DNA of 64,000 nt from Microcystis aeruginosa FD4 (GTDB taxonomy: Bacteria > Cyanobacteriota > Cyanobacteriia > Cyanobacteriales > Microcystaceae). The notes beneath the pieces were generated by a model. The model had not been told where the DNA came from. It saw only the letters and a program-made list of their open reading frames with translations, and did no database searches. The stretch spans positions 3,658,001 to 3,722,000 of the forward strand of contig NZ_CP046973.1 of NCBI RefSeq assembly GCF_009792235.1, in the 5' to 3' direction. The first letter of the stretch is position 1. Each line of letters starts with the position of its first letter. Shown in pieces: positions 44,694 to 53,298 of the stretch. The position numbers were made by a program, and so were the translations under genes.

Positions 44694-45275
44694 ATGTCGA
44701 GAAGAATTATCGGGTTAACAGGGGGAATAGCTTGTGGTAAATCCACGGTTTCTAATTATTTAGAAAATATCTACAAAATTCCCGTCCTTGATGCGGATAT
44801 TTATGCCCGGGAAGCAGTGGAAAAAGGTTCGGCAATTTTAGAGAGAATTTTGGCGCGTTATGGCAGAAAAGTTAAAACTGAGGATAATTACCTTGATCGC
44901 CAACAGTTAGGAGAGATTATTTTTAATAATCCCGAGGAAAAAATCTGGTTAGAAAGTCAGATTCATCCCTACGTTAGAGAATGTTTTAAGCATCATTTAG
45001 AGCAGTTAGAAGCTCCGATAGTTGTTTTTTCTATCCCTTTATTATTGGAAGCCAAATTAACCCATTTAGTCACAGAGATTTGGGTGGTTTCTTGCAGTTT
45101 CGAGCAACAAATTCAACGCTTAACGACTAGAAATAACTTAACTAGAGAACAAGCGATCGCTCGGATTAATAATCAAATGCCTTTAGCCGAAAAAATTGCC
45201 TTAGCTGATATTGTTTTGGACAATTCTGGGGATTTAGAAGCTTTATATACCCAGATCGATCGAGCTATACAATAG
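44694..45275 (+). CDS. coaE: Dephospho-CoA kinase
   Basis: 193 residues. P-loop GGIACGKST, DADIYAREAV, IPLLLEAKL and a later LTREQAIARINNQMPLAEK match CoaE, the last enzyme of coenzyme A synthesis. It follows purC by 61 bases containing a hairpin and converges with the EcfT gene. Confidence 0.94.
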   Translation: MSRRIIGLTGGIACGKSTVSNYLENIYKIPVLDADIYAREAVEKGSAILERILARYGRKVKTEDNYLDRQQLGEIIFNNPEEKIWLESQIHPYVRECFKHHLEQLEAPIVVFSIPLLLEAKLTHLVTEIWVVSCSFEQQIQRLTTRNNLTREQAIARINNQMPLAEKIALADIVLDNSGDLEALYTQIDRAIQ

Positions 45276-45284
45276 GGATTAATC

Positions 45285-46115
45285 TTAAAACAACCAGGCA
45301 AATTTTCCCACCCCGAATTTTACATAGAGAATGATTGCCAAAACCAATAAAAATAGAAAGCCGATAATTAATAAATAGTCTTTATTGGTTAAGATTGATT
45401 CCTGTAAAAATGTGCGATTAGGATCACCAGAGAAAGCTTTAGCTTGTAGAACTACCTCTAATTTTTGCGATTTAGCCATAGCGTTTAAAATTAAAGGTAC
45501 AGCGATGGAAGCATAAATTTTTCCTTTTTGCAGCCAACCCATTTTTTCTATTGCTAATCCTCGTAATCTTTGAGCAGAAATAATCGATCGAGATTCTTCT
45601 ACTAGGAGAGGAAATAAACGCAGGGTAGAGGAAAAAATAAAGACTATTTTGTAGGGAATTCTTGCCTTAGTTAAACTCACCATCATCTGATTTATATCGG
45701 TGGTAAAAATAGCGAGGGGAATAATTAAAACCATCGTGAGAGTTTTAAAGATCACATTTAAACCGTAGAGGGTTCCCTCCACAGTCATTTTAGTAGAACC
45801 GACAGTTAATAAGGGAGTTAATTCAGTTTTTCCCGTTAAAGCTTTTACCTGTTCCACATTAAAAAATCCCATGGTAATTAATAAGAATAGATAAAAGGGA
45901 GCCATGAATTTTAAAATGGTGAGGAGATAAGACCATTTTACTCCGGCCCAGAGACAAGCTAAAGCGACAATAAGAGTTAGAAAACCGCCAGCGAGGGGAC
46001 TTTCCCAAGTAAAAGCGATGAGAGTAACCACGATCATCATGGTTAATTTTGTCCGAAAATCTAGGCGAGTAAAAGGAGAATCTCGATCGACGGTTTGCCA
46101 GTTAAATGATTGCAT
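45285..46115 (-). CDS. Stand-alone EcfT/CbiQ-type transporter subunit
   Basis: 276 residues, five or six helices. The coupling boxes AQRLRGL and LQAKAFSG are seen in the C-terminal part (the second has AKA in place of canonical ARG). This is an energy-coupling-factor T component with no ATPase or S component nearby. It may serve a biotin, folate or other vitamin/metal importer with parts elsewhere. It is clearly different from CbiQ at 7659. Confidence 0.85.
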   Translation of the reverse strand: MQSFNWQTVDRDSPFTRLDFRTKLTMMIVVTLIAFTWESPLAGGFLTLIVALACLWAGVKWSYLLTILKFMAPFYLFLLITMGFFNVEQVKALTGKTELTPLLTVGSTKMTVEGTLYGLNVIFKTLTMVLIIPLAIFTTDINQMMVSLTKARIPYKIVFIFSSTLRLFPLLVEESRSIISAQRLRGLAIEKMGWLQKGKIYASIAVPLILNAMAKSQKLEVVLQAKAFSGDPNRTFLQESILTNKDYLLIIGFLFLLVLAIILYVKFGVGKFAWLF

Positions 46116-46170
46116 AATCAGGAAAAAAGTTAGTAAGGGAATGAGTTAATTACCCATCCCCATAAATCCC

Positions 46171-48339
46171 CTAGGAAGGGTTAGAGATTCTGCTCATTTG
46201 CTCTTGAATTTCAGGGTTATAAATCTGGAGATAATTCCAATAATTACCAAACACCGATTCTATATAACCCTTAGTTTCTCTGAAGGGAATATTCTCGACA
46301 AATTCATCGGGATCGCTAAAATCGAAACGCTGTCTCCATTTGGCAACTGCTCCAGGTCCAGCGTTATAACTAGCCACGGCAAAAAGTGAATTTCCGGCGA
46401 ATTTGCCATGGGTATAATCCAGATACCATGTTCCCATCATAATGTTATCTTCGGGATTAGTTAAAGAATAACTTTTATTGCCAGTATTACCTGCGATATA
46501 TTTACCCGTATCGGGCATAATTTGCATTAATCCCACTGCCCCCACGGGAGAACGAATTTCTTTTTCAAAGCGGGATTCTTGCCGAATTAAAGCTGTCACT
46601 AGCAGGGGATTTAATTTTCTATCTTTTGACCATTCTAGGATAGTATCGTAGTAGGGAAAAGGGAATAAAGCGTGCCAGTATTTATCATTTTGTCGCAGGA
46701 CTTTCCATGCTTCCTTTTCCTCTGGGGTATCTCTTTCTCGCAAGCGCCAAATCAGGTTAATTCCTTCTAAATTTTGATTGCGAGAGAGTTTATAGACACC
46801 GAGGTTAAATTGTTCGTCAACGGTTAAATGCCAAGGATCGACAATTTCTGCTTGGAAGAGATTCCAAGCGTCTGTATCTTCACCAATTCGATATAATTCC
46901 TTGAAAGCTTCCGAACCGGCGGGGGGATCGTTACGAGTGGCGGGTTTGACGGTGGTAGGATTATAGGAGCGGACAGTGGTAAAATCCCCCACGTCCCAAC
47001 CTAATAAAACCGCCGAGCGCCAAGCATAATAGGAATGGGGATGACGAGAAATAGTGTAGGTAAAAGCTTGTTTTGCTTCTTGGTTTTTGCCGAGTTTTTG
47101 CGCCCATTTTCCCACCCAAAAGGCCGCTTTCGGGGCAATTTGACTATCGGGATTATTAACCGCAATTGGCTGCGCCCACTGCCACGCCTTGGCGTAATCA
47201 CCAGATTTAGCGGCTCTTTGGGCCATTAACCAGCGATAATCGGCGGCTTCGTCGGATTTTGGGTATTTATTTAATAAAGTCTGCCATGTTTGACTAGCGG
47301 CCTGGGCATTAGTTGAGTCCAGTAATTTGGCTTTCGCTTCCAAAGCTTCCGGGGCGCGATCGGGAAATTGCTTGACAATGCGATCGAGATATGCTATGGC
47401 ATCGCGGTTAGGAGAAATTTGGGCGAGTCGCAGTAATCCTAAACCGGTTTCTGGGGCCTGGGGATAGGTTTTAATTAATTTTTGGTAAGCGGTGCGAGCT
47501 TCTGGCAGTTTTTTGGCAATTTGTAGCCCGCGGGCGTAACGATAGGCTTGTTCGGGGCTAGGACTGGCTTTAGCGTAGGCTTTATAGGCCTTTTCGTACA
47601 ATCCCGACTGCCAATAACCGGCCCCAATAATTGCCCAATCCGCCGGAGTTAACTGATTGGCGTAGTCTTTCACCAAACGATCGCGGGCTTGATTGAGGGT
47701 AGGATCAAAAGGATTAGCCTTGGCTAACTGCAACCATAAGGGAAATTGATCGGGATTTTCTTGAAGACGTTGGCGAATTAAAGCCAAAGTACGCGGGTGT
47801 CGGGGGTATTCCTTAAGCAATTTCTCATGATAACTGGGGTCGTATTTGCCCAAAGAGTAGTAAGCTTCCGCCACTACGGGCGATTGGGGATAGGTTTCCA
47901 GTAATTTTTGCCAAATTTCTTGCGCTTTTTCACTATCGTTGGTTAATTCGTGGGCGCGTCCCTGTTTGAGGAGAATCTGGGGAGCGAGGACAGGATATTG
48001 TTTTTCTAAGCCTTCTAATTGTTTTAAAGCCGTACCCCCTTCATATTTTCTCAATAAATCCATGGCCAAGAGATAGCGGGCGCGACTACGATCTAAAGAG
48101 GGCGCGTTGGCATCAGCCACATCTTTTAACTTGACATCTCGCTCGGTTTGTGGTAGGGAAGCGCTATCAACCACGGCAGAGGGTTGGTTAGGATCTTGAC
48201 TAGGAAGGGAAGCACTATTGCGATCGAGCCAAGCGAGAATTTTCGGGTGAAAGAGAAAGAGACTGGTGAGAGTAAAAAGCGCAACCCCAGAACCTAGTCC
48301 AAGAATGAGCGGGGTGTGAGGGGGGAATTTCTTAAACAT
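46171..48339 (-). CDS. Lytic transglycosylase, Slt70-like with TPR-like helical repeats
   Basis: 722 residues. An N-terminal membrane anchor (LILGLGSGVALFTLTSLFLF) precedes a long superhelical region of TPR-like repeats (about residues 90-550). The C-terminal SLT domain contains ALIRQESRFEKEIRSPVGA (catalytic Glu), GLMQIMPDTG and ASYNAGPGAV. It cleaves peptidoglycan glycan strands in the periplasm. Domain order matches soluble lytic transglycosylases; the anchor suggests membrane tethering. Confidence 0.93.
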   Translation of the reverse strand: MFKKFPPHTPLILGLGSGVALFTLTSLFLFHPKILAWLDRNSASLPSQDPNQPSAVVDSASLPQTERDVKLKDVADANAPSLDRSRARYLLAMDLLRKYEGGTALKQLEGLEKQYPVLAPQILLKQGRAHELTNDSEKAQEIWQKLLETYPQSPVVAEAYYSLGKYDPSYHEKLLKEYPRHPRTLALIRQRLQENPDQFPLWLQLAKANPFDPTLNQARDRLVKDYANQLTPADWAIIGAGYWQSGLYEKAYKAYAKASPSPEQAYRYARGLQIAKKLPEARTAYQKLIKTYPQAPETGLGLLRLAQISPNRDAIAYLDRIVKQFPDRAPEALEAKAKLLDSTNAQAASQTWQTLLNKYPKSDEAADYRWLMAQRAAKSGDYAKAWQWAQPIAVNNPDSQIAPKAAFWVGKWAQKLGKNQEAKQAFTYTISRHPHSYYAWRSAVLLGWDVGDFTTVRSYNPTTVKPATRNDPPAGSEAFKELYRIGEDTDAWNLFQAEIVDPWHLTVDEQFNLGVYKLSRNQNLEGINLIWRLRERDTPEEKEAWKVLRQNDKYWHALFPFPYYDTILEWSKDRKLNPLLVTALIRQESRFEKEIRSPVGAVGLMQIMPDTGKYIAGNTGNKSYSLTNPEDNIMMGTWYLDYTHGKFAGNSLFAVASYNAGPGAVAKWRQRFDFSDPDEFVENIPFRETKGYIESVFGNYWNYLQIYNPEIQEQMSRISNPS

Positions 48340-48425
48340 TACCTTAATTCAAGACAGTAACTCAACATACATTATCAATGATCGTGGTGACAGGTTGTTT
48401 GTTTCAATCAGGTTGGGGGGTTGTT

Positions 48426-48507
48426 CAGTTATCAGTAAGCAGTAATCAGTAATCAGTGAACTGAAAACTCCCATCTGATAACTGGTAACTGATCACTGAT
48501 CACTGAG
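48426..48507. repeat. Degenerate cagtaat / ctgataa repeats upstream of cysC
   Basis: Units TCAGTAA and CAGTAATCAGT on the left and their inverse (CTGATAACTGGTAACTGATCACTGA) on the right give a loosely foldable inverted arrangement about 45 bases before cysC. Related sequences lie at 35769 and 62319-62683. Confidence 0.75.
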
Positions 48508-48550
48508 ATATGGTACGCTAAACAGGATTTAAGTATTATTAATGATTGCT

Positions 48551-49096
48551 ATGAAACAAGGCGGCGTGACGGTTTGGTTAACGGGATTGAGTGGTGCGGG
48601 GAAAAGCACGATTACCGAGGCATTACAGGCAAAATTAATCGCTGAAGGTTATTCCATTGAAGTTCTCGATGGCGATATAGTACGGACGAACCTCACCAAG
48701 GGTTTAGGATTTAGCAAAGAGGATCGCGATGAAAATATCCGTCGCATTGGTTTTGTGTCTAATTTGCTCACCCGTCACGGTGTGATTGTCCTAGTTTCGG
48801 CTATTTCTCCCTATCGTGAGATTCGCGAGGAAGTACGGGGAAAAATCGGCAATTTTGTCGAAGTTTTCGTGAATGCTCCCTTAAACGTCTGTGAGGCGCG
48901 CGATGTGAAAGGATTATATAAAAGAGCGCGTGCTGGCGAAATCAAGTCTTTTACGGGAATTGATGATCCCTATGAACCACCTTTTAACCCAGAAGTGGAA
49001 TGCCGCACCGATTTAGAGACTTTAGAGGAAAGTGTCGCCAAAGTCTGGAACAAATTGACGGAATTAGGCTACATTAATCAAGCTGTGGCGGTTTGA
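48551..49096 (+). CDS. cysC: Adenylylsulfate (APS) kinase CysC
   Basis: 181 residues. P-loop GLSGAGKST, VLDGDIVRTNLTKGLGFSKEDR, FVNAPLNVCEARDVKGLYKRAR and FTGIDDPYEPP match APS kinase, which makes PAPS from APS. I chose the ATG at 48551 (MKQGGVTVW), matching family starts; an ATG nine bases upstream is also in frame. No sulfate genes adjoin; the permease operon is 13 kb away. Confidence 0.94.
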   Translation: MKQGGVTVWLTGLSGAGKSTITEALQAKLIAEGYSIEVLDGDIVRTNLTKGLGFSKEDRDENIRRIGFVSNLLTRHGVIVLVSAISPYREIREEVRGKIGNFVEVFVNAPLNVCEARDVKGLYKRARAGEIKSFTGIDDPYEPPFNPEVECRTDLETLEESVAKVWNKLTELGYINQAVAV

Positions 49097-49129
49097 TCAC
49101 AAAATAACTTTGTATTGTTAGAAAACATC

Positions 49130-49158
49130 GTAGGGACGTGGACTACAAACGTCTCTAC
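49130..49158. repeat. Hairpin downstream of cysC
   Basis: GTAGGGACG and CGTCTCTAC form a nine-base stem with one wobble pair around an 11-base loop. It may act as terminator but lacks a T-run; similar sequences are common cyanobacterial repeats. Confidence 0.5.
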
Positions 49159-49191
49159 CTCCCGATTAACCCCTTAAGTCCATAAATTATT

Positions 49192-50919
49192 TTGAAATCT
49201 CGCTCTAGTTATTGGAACCTCATTCCCTATCTTCGTCCCCAAACCCAAACAATTATTTTGGCGTTTATCTGTACGATTGGATTTACGGTATTTTGGCCGA
49301 TTTTAGCTTGGTTAGCTGGACAAATGGCCAGATATATCGGTGAGGGAAATGTGCCAGCATTGGCGACACTTTCGGGGGTGGGGGCAGTGGTTTTTTTACT
49401 GCGGGGAATGTCTCAGTATGGGCAAGATTCCCTGATGGCAAAAGCTTCTTTAAAAATTGCCCTAGAATTAAGAAAAAAAGTTTATGCACACCTGCAAACC
49501 CTCGGCTTAAATTACTTTGAAACGGCAAAAACTGGTGATTTATCCTATCGTTTAACGGAAGATATTGATCGCATTGGGGAAGTAATTAACAAATTTTTCC
49601 ATGATTTTATTCCCTCAGCCTTACAGTTAATTGTCGTCTTTGCCTATATGTTTATTGTTAACTGGCAATTGACGATCGCTGTCATTATTATCGCTCCTTT
49701 GTTAGGGGTTTTGGTGGGATTTTTTGGTGAAAAATTATTACAATATGCTCGTCGCGCCCAGGCGAAAATATCTAACCTTTCTGCGTTATTAACCGAAGTT
49801 TTTAGCGGTATTCGCGTGGTGCAAGCTTTCGCAGCCGAAGATTATCAAACCGAGCTTTTTGCCCAAGAAGCGGAGGAAAATCGCCGCGCTCAATACCTAT
49901 CAGAATCCACCAAAGCTTTACAATACGTCGTGGTGGGATTCTTACAAGCTCTCGGTGTCATCTTTTTATTCTTTCTCGCTGGTTGGCAAATTTCCCAAAA
50001 GAATTTAACTGGAATTGACTTTGTTAGTTATGTGGCAGCGGTGGCAATGTTAATCGATCCTATCGCCCATATTACCAGTAATTATAATCAATTTAAACAG
50101 GGTCAAGCCTCCATGGATCGGATTTTTGAATTGTTAGCTATTTTGCCAACAATTACCGAAAAACCGAAGGCGATCGAGTTGCCACCCCATAGCAAAGAAG
50201 TTGAATATTGTCAAGTAAATTTTTCTTACAATCAGGACAGACAGGTTTTAAAAAATATTAATTTTACTGCACACGCTGGGGAAATGATTGCTTTAGTGGG
50301 AGCATCGGGAGCGGGAAAAACCACTTTAGTTAATCTTTTATTGCGTTTTTATGACCCCACTTCTGGCAAGATTTTAATCGATGGGGTGGATATTCGTGAT
50401 GTGACTTTAAAAAGTCTCCGGCGACAAATTGGCGTAGTTTTACAGGAAAATATTCTCTTTTCTGGCACTATAGCCCAAAATATCGCTTTTGGCCAGGGAG
50501 ATTTTAATCTGCAAGAGGTGGAAAAAGCGGCAAAAATTGCCAACGCTCATCAATTTATTAGTGAACTTTCCCAGGGTTACTATACCTATGTGGGGGAAAG
50601 GGGTGTTAATTTATCGGGTGGACAAAGACAAAGAATCGCCATCGCGCGAGCGGTTTTATCTAATCCGAGAATTTTAATTTTAGATGAAGCAACTTCGGCG
50701 CTCGATTCGGAATCGGAAGCTTTAGTGCAGGAAGCTTTAGAAAGAATTATGACGGAGCGCACGGTATTTGTTATTGCTCACCGATTAGCAACTGTCAGAA
50801 AAGCTAACCGTATTTTAGTCTTAGAAAAGGGTGAAATTATCGAGGTGGGTAATCACGAGCAGTTATTAAATCTTAATGGTCGTTACGCTCAATTTCATGC
50901 TAGACAATTTCAAGATTAG
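49192..50919 (+). CDS. ABC exporter half-transporter (HepA/MsbA-like)
   Basis: 575 residues: an N-terminal six-helix exporter domain (to about residue 310) and a C-terminal ATPase with GASGAGKTT, LSGGQRQRIAIARA, ILILDEATSALDSE and VIAHRLATV. Such type IV exporters move lipids, polysaccharide precursors or drugs as homodimers. The start is TTG at 49192 (MKSRSSYWN); no ATG fits better. It ends eight bases from the convergent epimerase gene. Substrate unknown. Confidence 0.9.
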   Translation: MKSRSSYWNLIPYLRPQTQTIILAFICTIGFTVFWPILAWLAGQMARYIGEGNVPALATLSGVGAVVFLLRGMSQYGQDSLMAKASLKIALELRKKVYAHLQTLGLNYFETAKTGDLSYRLTEDIDRIGEVINKFFHDFIPSALQLIVVFAYMFIVNWQLTIAVIIIAPLLGVLVGFFGEKLLQYARRAQAKISNLSALLTEVFSGIRVVQAFAAEDYQTELFAQEAEENRRAQYLSESTKALQYVVVGFLQALGVIFLFFLAGWQISQKNLTGIDFVSYVAAVAMLIDPIAHITSNYNQFKQGQASMDRIFELLAILPTITEKPKAIELPPHSKEVEYCQVNFSYNQDRQVLKNINFTAHAGEMIALVGASGAGKTTLVNLLLRFYDPTSGKILIDGVDIRDVTLKSLRRQIGVVLQENILFSGTIAQNIAFGQGDFNLQEVEKAAKIANAHQFISELSQGYYTYVGERGVNLSGGQRQRIAIARAVLSNPRILILDEATSALDSESEALVQEALERIMTERTVFVIAHRLATVRKANRILVLEKGEIIEVGNHEQLLNLNGRYAQFHARQFQD

Positions 50920-50926
50920 TCTATGA

Positions 50927-51868
50927 TCAACCTCGGGGAATTCCTCGCAAGGCTAAAACATCATCAAGGGTGGAACAATAGTTTTTTAAACCAAAATCAG
51001 CAGGAGTATAGGTTTTAAAGTGGGTGAAGTGACGATAATTCATCGCAAAACGATCCCATGGTTCCATCTGCAAGTTAAAAACTTTGATAAAAAAGTTAGC
51101 AATGGTTAAAGATAAAGGAATGCGAAAGTAGATTTTTTTGTTTAAATAAGCGCAGATTTGTTCCACTGCTTGGTTAGCTGTTGTGCGTTGATTGCCTAGA
51201 ACAATTTTGCTTTCTGGTGCGGGATTTTCGATTAAATAATTCACCACTTGAGCTATATCTTTAGCATGGATAAAATGAAAACTGCCATCAGCTTGAAACC
51301 AACGCACTAAACCGATATATTTCAACACATCCGGTAAACCACCATAGATATGGGAATAGGGTTTATTTTCGTCACCACCTAAGACAAAAGTGGGGTATAA
51401 AGTGATAATTTTATCGGCAATTTCTAGGTCAGCAAATTTACTATAACAAATATATTTAGTGCGGATATAATTAGTTCCTATCTCCCCAGCTTCTGGTAAA
51501 GGTTGATTATTTTGATTGAGAATGCTGGCAGTAGAAAAGTAGAGGACTTTCTCGCAGATTTGAGCATCTAAATAACTAATTAATTCCAGGGTTTTTACCA
51601 CATTAATCTGATAACTTTCCTCCTCTCCTCCCCAACTGGTAGCGATTAAAACCGCTATATTCATTGTTTTTAAAAGATCGGCATATACCTCAATATTTTC
51701 CATATCTCCTAAAAGTATATGAACATTTGATCGCCCTTGGTAAGTAAATTTTAACTTGTCTGGATTACGCAACAAAAAATATAATTCATAGTCGGGATTT
51801 TCCAGTAAAATTTCAGCAATATAATGCCCAATACAGCCACTCACACCCGTTAGAAATATCTTTTTCAT
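50927..51868 (-). CDS. NAD-dependent epimerase/dehydratase (extended SDR)
   Basis: 313 residues with the Rossmann motif LTGVSGCIGHYIAE (GxxGxxG-like), LLGDMEN, FSTASI and an atypical catalytic segment near TNYIRTKYICYSKF, where Tyr and Lys could form the YxxxK pair. The substrate part (FHFIHAKDIAQVVNYLI) is typical of sugar or flavonoid-type reductases. Function not assignable. Confidence 0.83.
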   Translation of the reverse strand: MKKIFLTGVSGCIGHYIAEILLENPDYELYFLLRNPDKLKFTYQGRSNVHILLGDMENIEVYADLLKTMNIAVLIATSWGGEEESYQINVVKTLELISYLDAQICEKVLYFSTASILNQNNQPLPEAGEIGTNYIRTKYICYSKFADLEIADKIITLYPTFVLGGDENKPYSHIYGGLPDVLKYIGLVRWFQADGSFHFIHAKDIAQVVNYLIENPAPESKIVLGNQRTTANQAVEQICAYLNKKIYFRIPLSLTIANFFIKVFNLQMEPWDRFAMNYRHFTHFKTYTPADFGLKNYCSTLDDVLALRGIPRG

Positions 51869-51939
51869 TACTTTAATTGATACAGCAGAATTTAGGGGAC
51901 AGTTTGAAAGTAAAAAGTCAAAAAGGGTGTTGTGTGTTA

Positions 51940-52083
51940 GGGTTTTAGGGTTTTAGGGTTTTAGGGTTTTAGGGTTTTAGGGTTTTGGGGTTTTGGGGTT
52001 TTAGGGTTTTGGGGTTTTGGGGTTTTAGGGTTTTAGGGTTTTAGGGTTTTAGGGTTTTGGGGTTTTAGGGTTTTAGGGTTTTA
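51940..52083. repeat. Telomere-like octamer array GGGTTTT(A/G), 18 units
   Basis: Eighteen uninterrupted octamers of GGGTTTTA with interspersed GGGTTTTG variants (about five). The period is exactly eight throughout 144 bases. The unit equals TTTTAGGG, the telomere repeat known from Chlamydomonas. The G-rich strand has strong G-quadruplex potential. Confidence 0.95.
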
Positions 52084-52091
52084 GTTGAATT

Positions 52092-52142
52092 CCCCCATTT
52101 CCCCATTTCCCCATTTCCCCATTCCCCCATTTCCCCATCCCC
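52092..52142. repeat. C-rich octamer units CCCCATTT downstream of the telomere-like array
   Basis: Degenerate CCCCATTT and CCCCATT units follow directly, so that G-rich strands lie on opposite strands in the two neighbouring arrays, as at 15105-15216. It ends 16 bases from the hemE stop codon. Confidence 0.85.
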
Positions 52143-52158
52143 TGTTCCCTGAGTAACT

Positions 52159-53208
52159 TTATTGATAACTAAATCCTTTAGCGGTTTCAAAGAAGAAACG
52201 CACGTTATCTTCAGGAGTTCCCACCAAAACACCATGACCTAAATTAAGAATATGACCTTGATTACCTGCTTTACGAATAGTATCAATAATCCGCTCGCGA
52301 ATAAAAGACTGGGAACCGAATAAAACCCCTGGATCGATATTACCTTGAACCATCATCGCTTTACCTAAACGCTGTCTCGCTTCCGCCAGATCCACGGTCC
52401 AATCGACGCTAATAATATCAACCCCCGATTGAGCCATTCTTTCCAAAACCCCAGCGCTGCCACTAATGTAGAGAATTAACGGTGTATCGGGATGGGTTTC
52501 TTTCACCAAACGAACTACTTTTTGTTGATAGGGTAAGGCAAAAACATCGTAATCTTGGGGAGTTAATTGACCCGCCCAAGAATCGAACATTTGTACTACT
52601 TGCGCCCCACAATCAATTTGATAACGGACATAGGTGGCAATCATATCCGCTAATTTATCTAAAAATTGGTGCAGTACCGAGGGTTCCGAAAAAGCCATCC
52701 CTTTAATCACAGAATAACTTTTAGAACCTTTCCCTTCCACTGCATAGGCTGCTAAAGTCCAAGGCGCTCCGACAAAACCGAGGACAGTAGATTTATTTCC
52801 CACCTCTTGACGCAGGGTTTTTAAAATCGTTTTGATAAAAGGTAAAGACTGATCGGGATCGAGGGGATTAAGTTGGTCCACCTGCGCTTGAGTACGAATG
52901 GGAGAATCGATAATCGGCCCCTTACTTTCGATAATATCAAAGGGAATACCGATTCCCGCTAGGGGAGTGAGGATATCGGAGAACATGATCACCCCATCTG
53001 GTTGAAAAGCGCGCCAGGGTTGCAGGGAGATTTCGATCGCTAAATCGGCATTTTCCGATCTTTCCCGAAAACTGGGGTATTTATCCCGCAATTCTCGATA
53101 AATCTGCATATAACGTCCTGCTTGTCTCATCATCCACACGGGAGGACGAGGTAAGATTTCTCCTTTGGCAGCGCGTAATAAATAAGGTATTTCAGGGGAG
53201 TCAGTCAT
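52159..53208 (-). CDS. hemE: Uroporphyrinogen decarboxylase
   Basis: 349 residues. PVWMMRQAGRYM near the start, FSDILTPLAGIGIPFD, VGAPWTLAAYAVEG, FDSWAGQL and NLGHGVLVGTPEDNV define HemE. It removes four carboxyls of uroporphyrinogen III on the path to heme and chlorophyll. Monocistronic here, preceded by the copper ATPase gene on the same strand 90 bases upstream. Confidence 0.96.
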   Translation of the reverse strand: MTDSPEIPYLLRAAKGEILPRPPVWMMRQAGRYMQIYRELRDKYPSFRERSENADLAIEISLQPWRAFQPDGVIMFSDILTPLAGIGIPFDIIESKGPIIDSPIRTQAQVDQLNPLDPDQSLPFIKTILKTLRQEVGNKSTVLGFVGAPWTLAAYAVEGKGSKSYSVIKGMAFSEPSVLHQFLDKLADMIATYVRYQIDCGAQVVQMFDSWAGQLTPQDYDVFALPYQQKVVRLVKETHPDTPLILYISGSAGVLERMAQSGVDIISVDWTVDLAEARQRLGKAMMVQGNIDPGVLFGSQSFIRERIIDTIRKAGNQGHILNLGHGVLVGTPEDNVRFFFETAKGFSYQ

Positions 53209-53298
53209 ATCACGGTGATTATTCTATTGCCTTTTCTACGGTATCATCCCCCGTACAGCTAATTTTTCTGGTTTTTCCTTAAGAATTGTTAACGAAAA

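Noticed and set aside
51940..52083. Eukaryotic (algal) contamination suggested by telomere-type repeats
   Set aside because: The array is flanked on both sides by cyanobacterial genes, and the same unit recurs at 15105 in the window.
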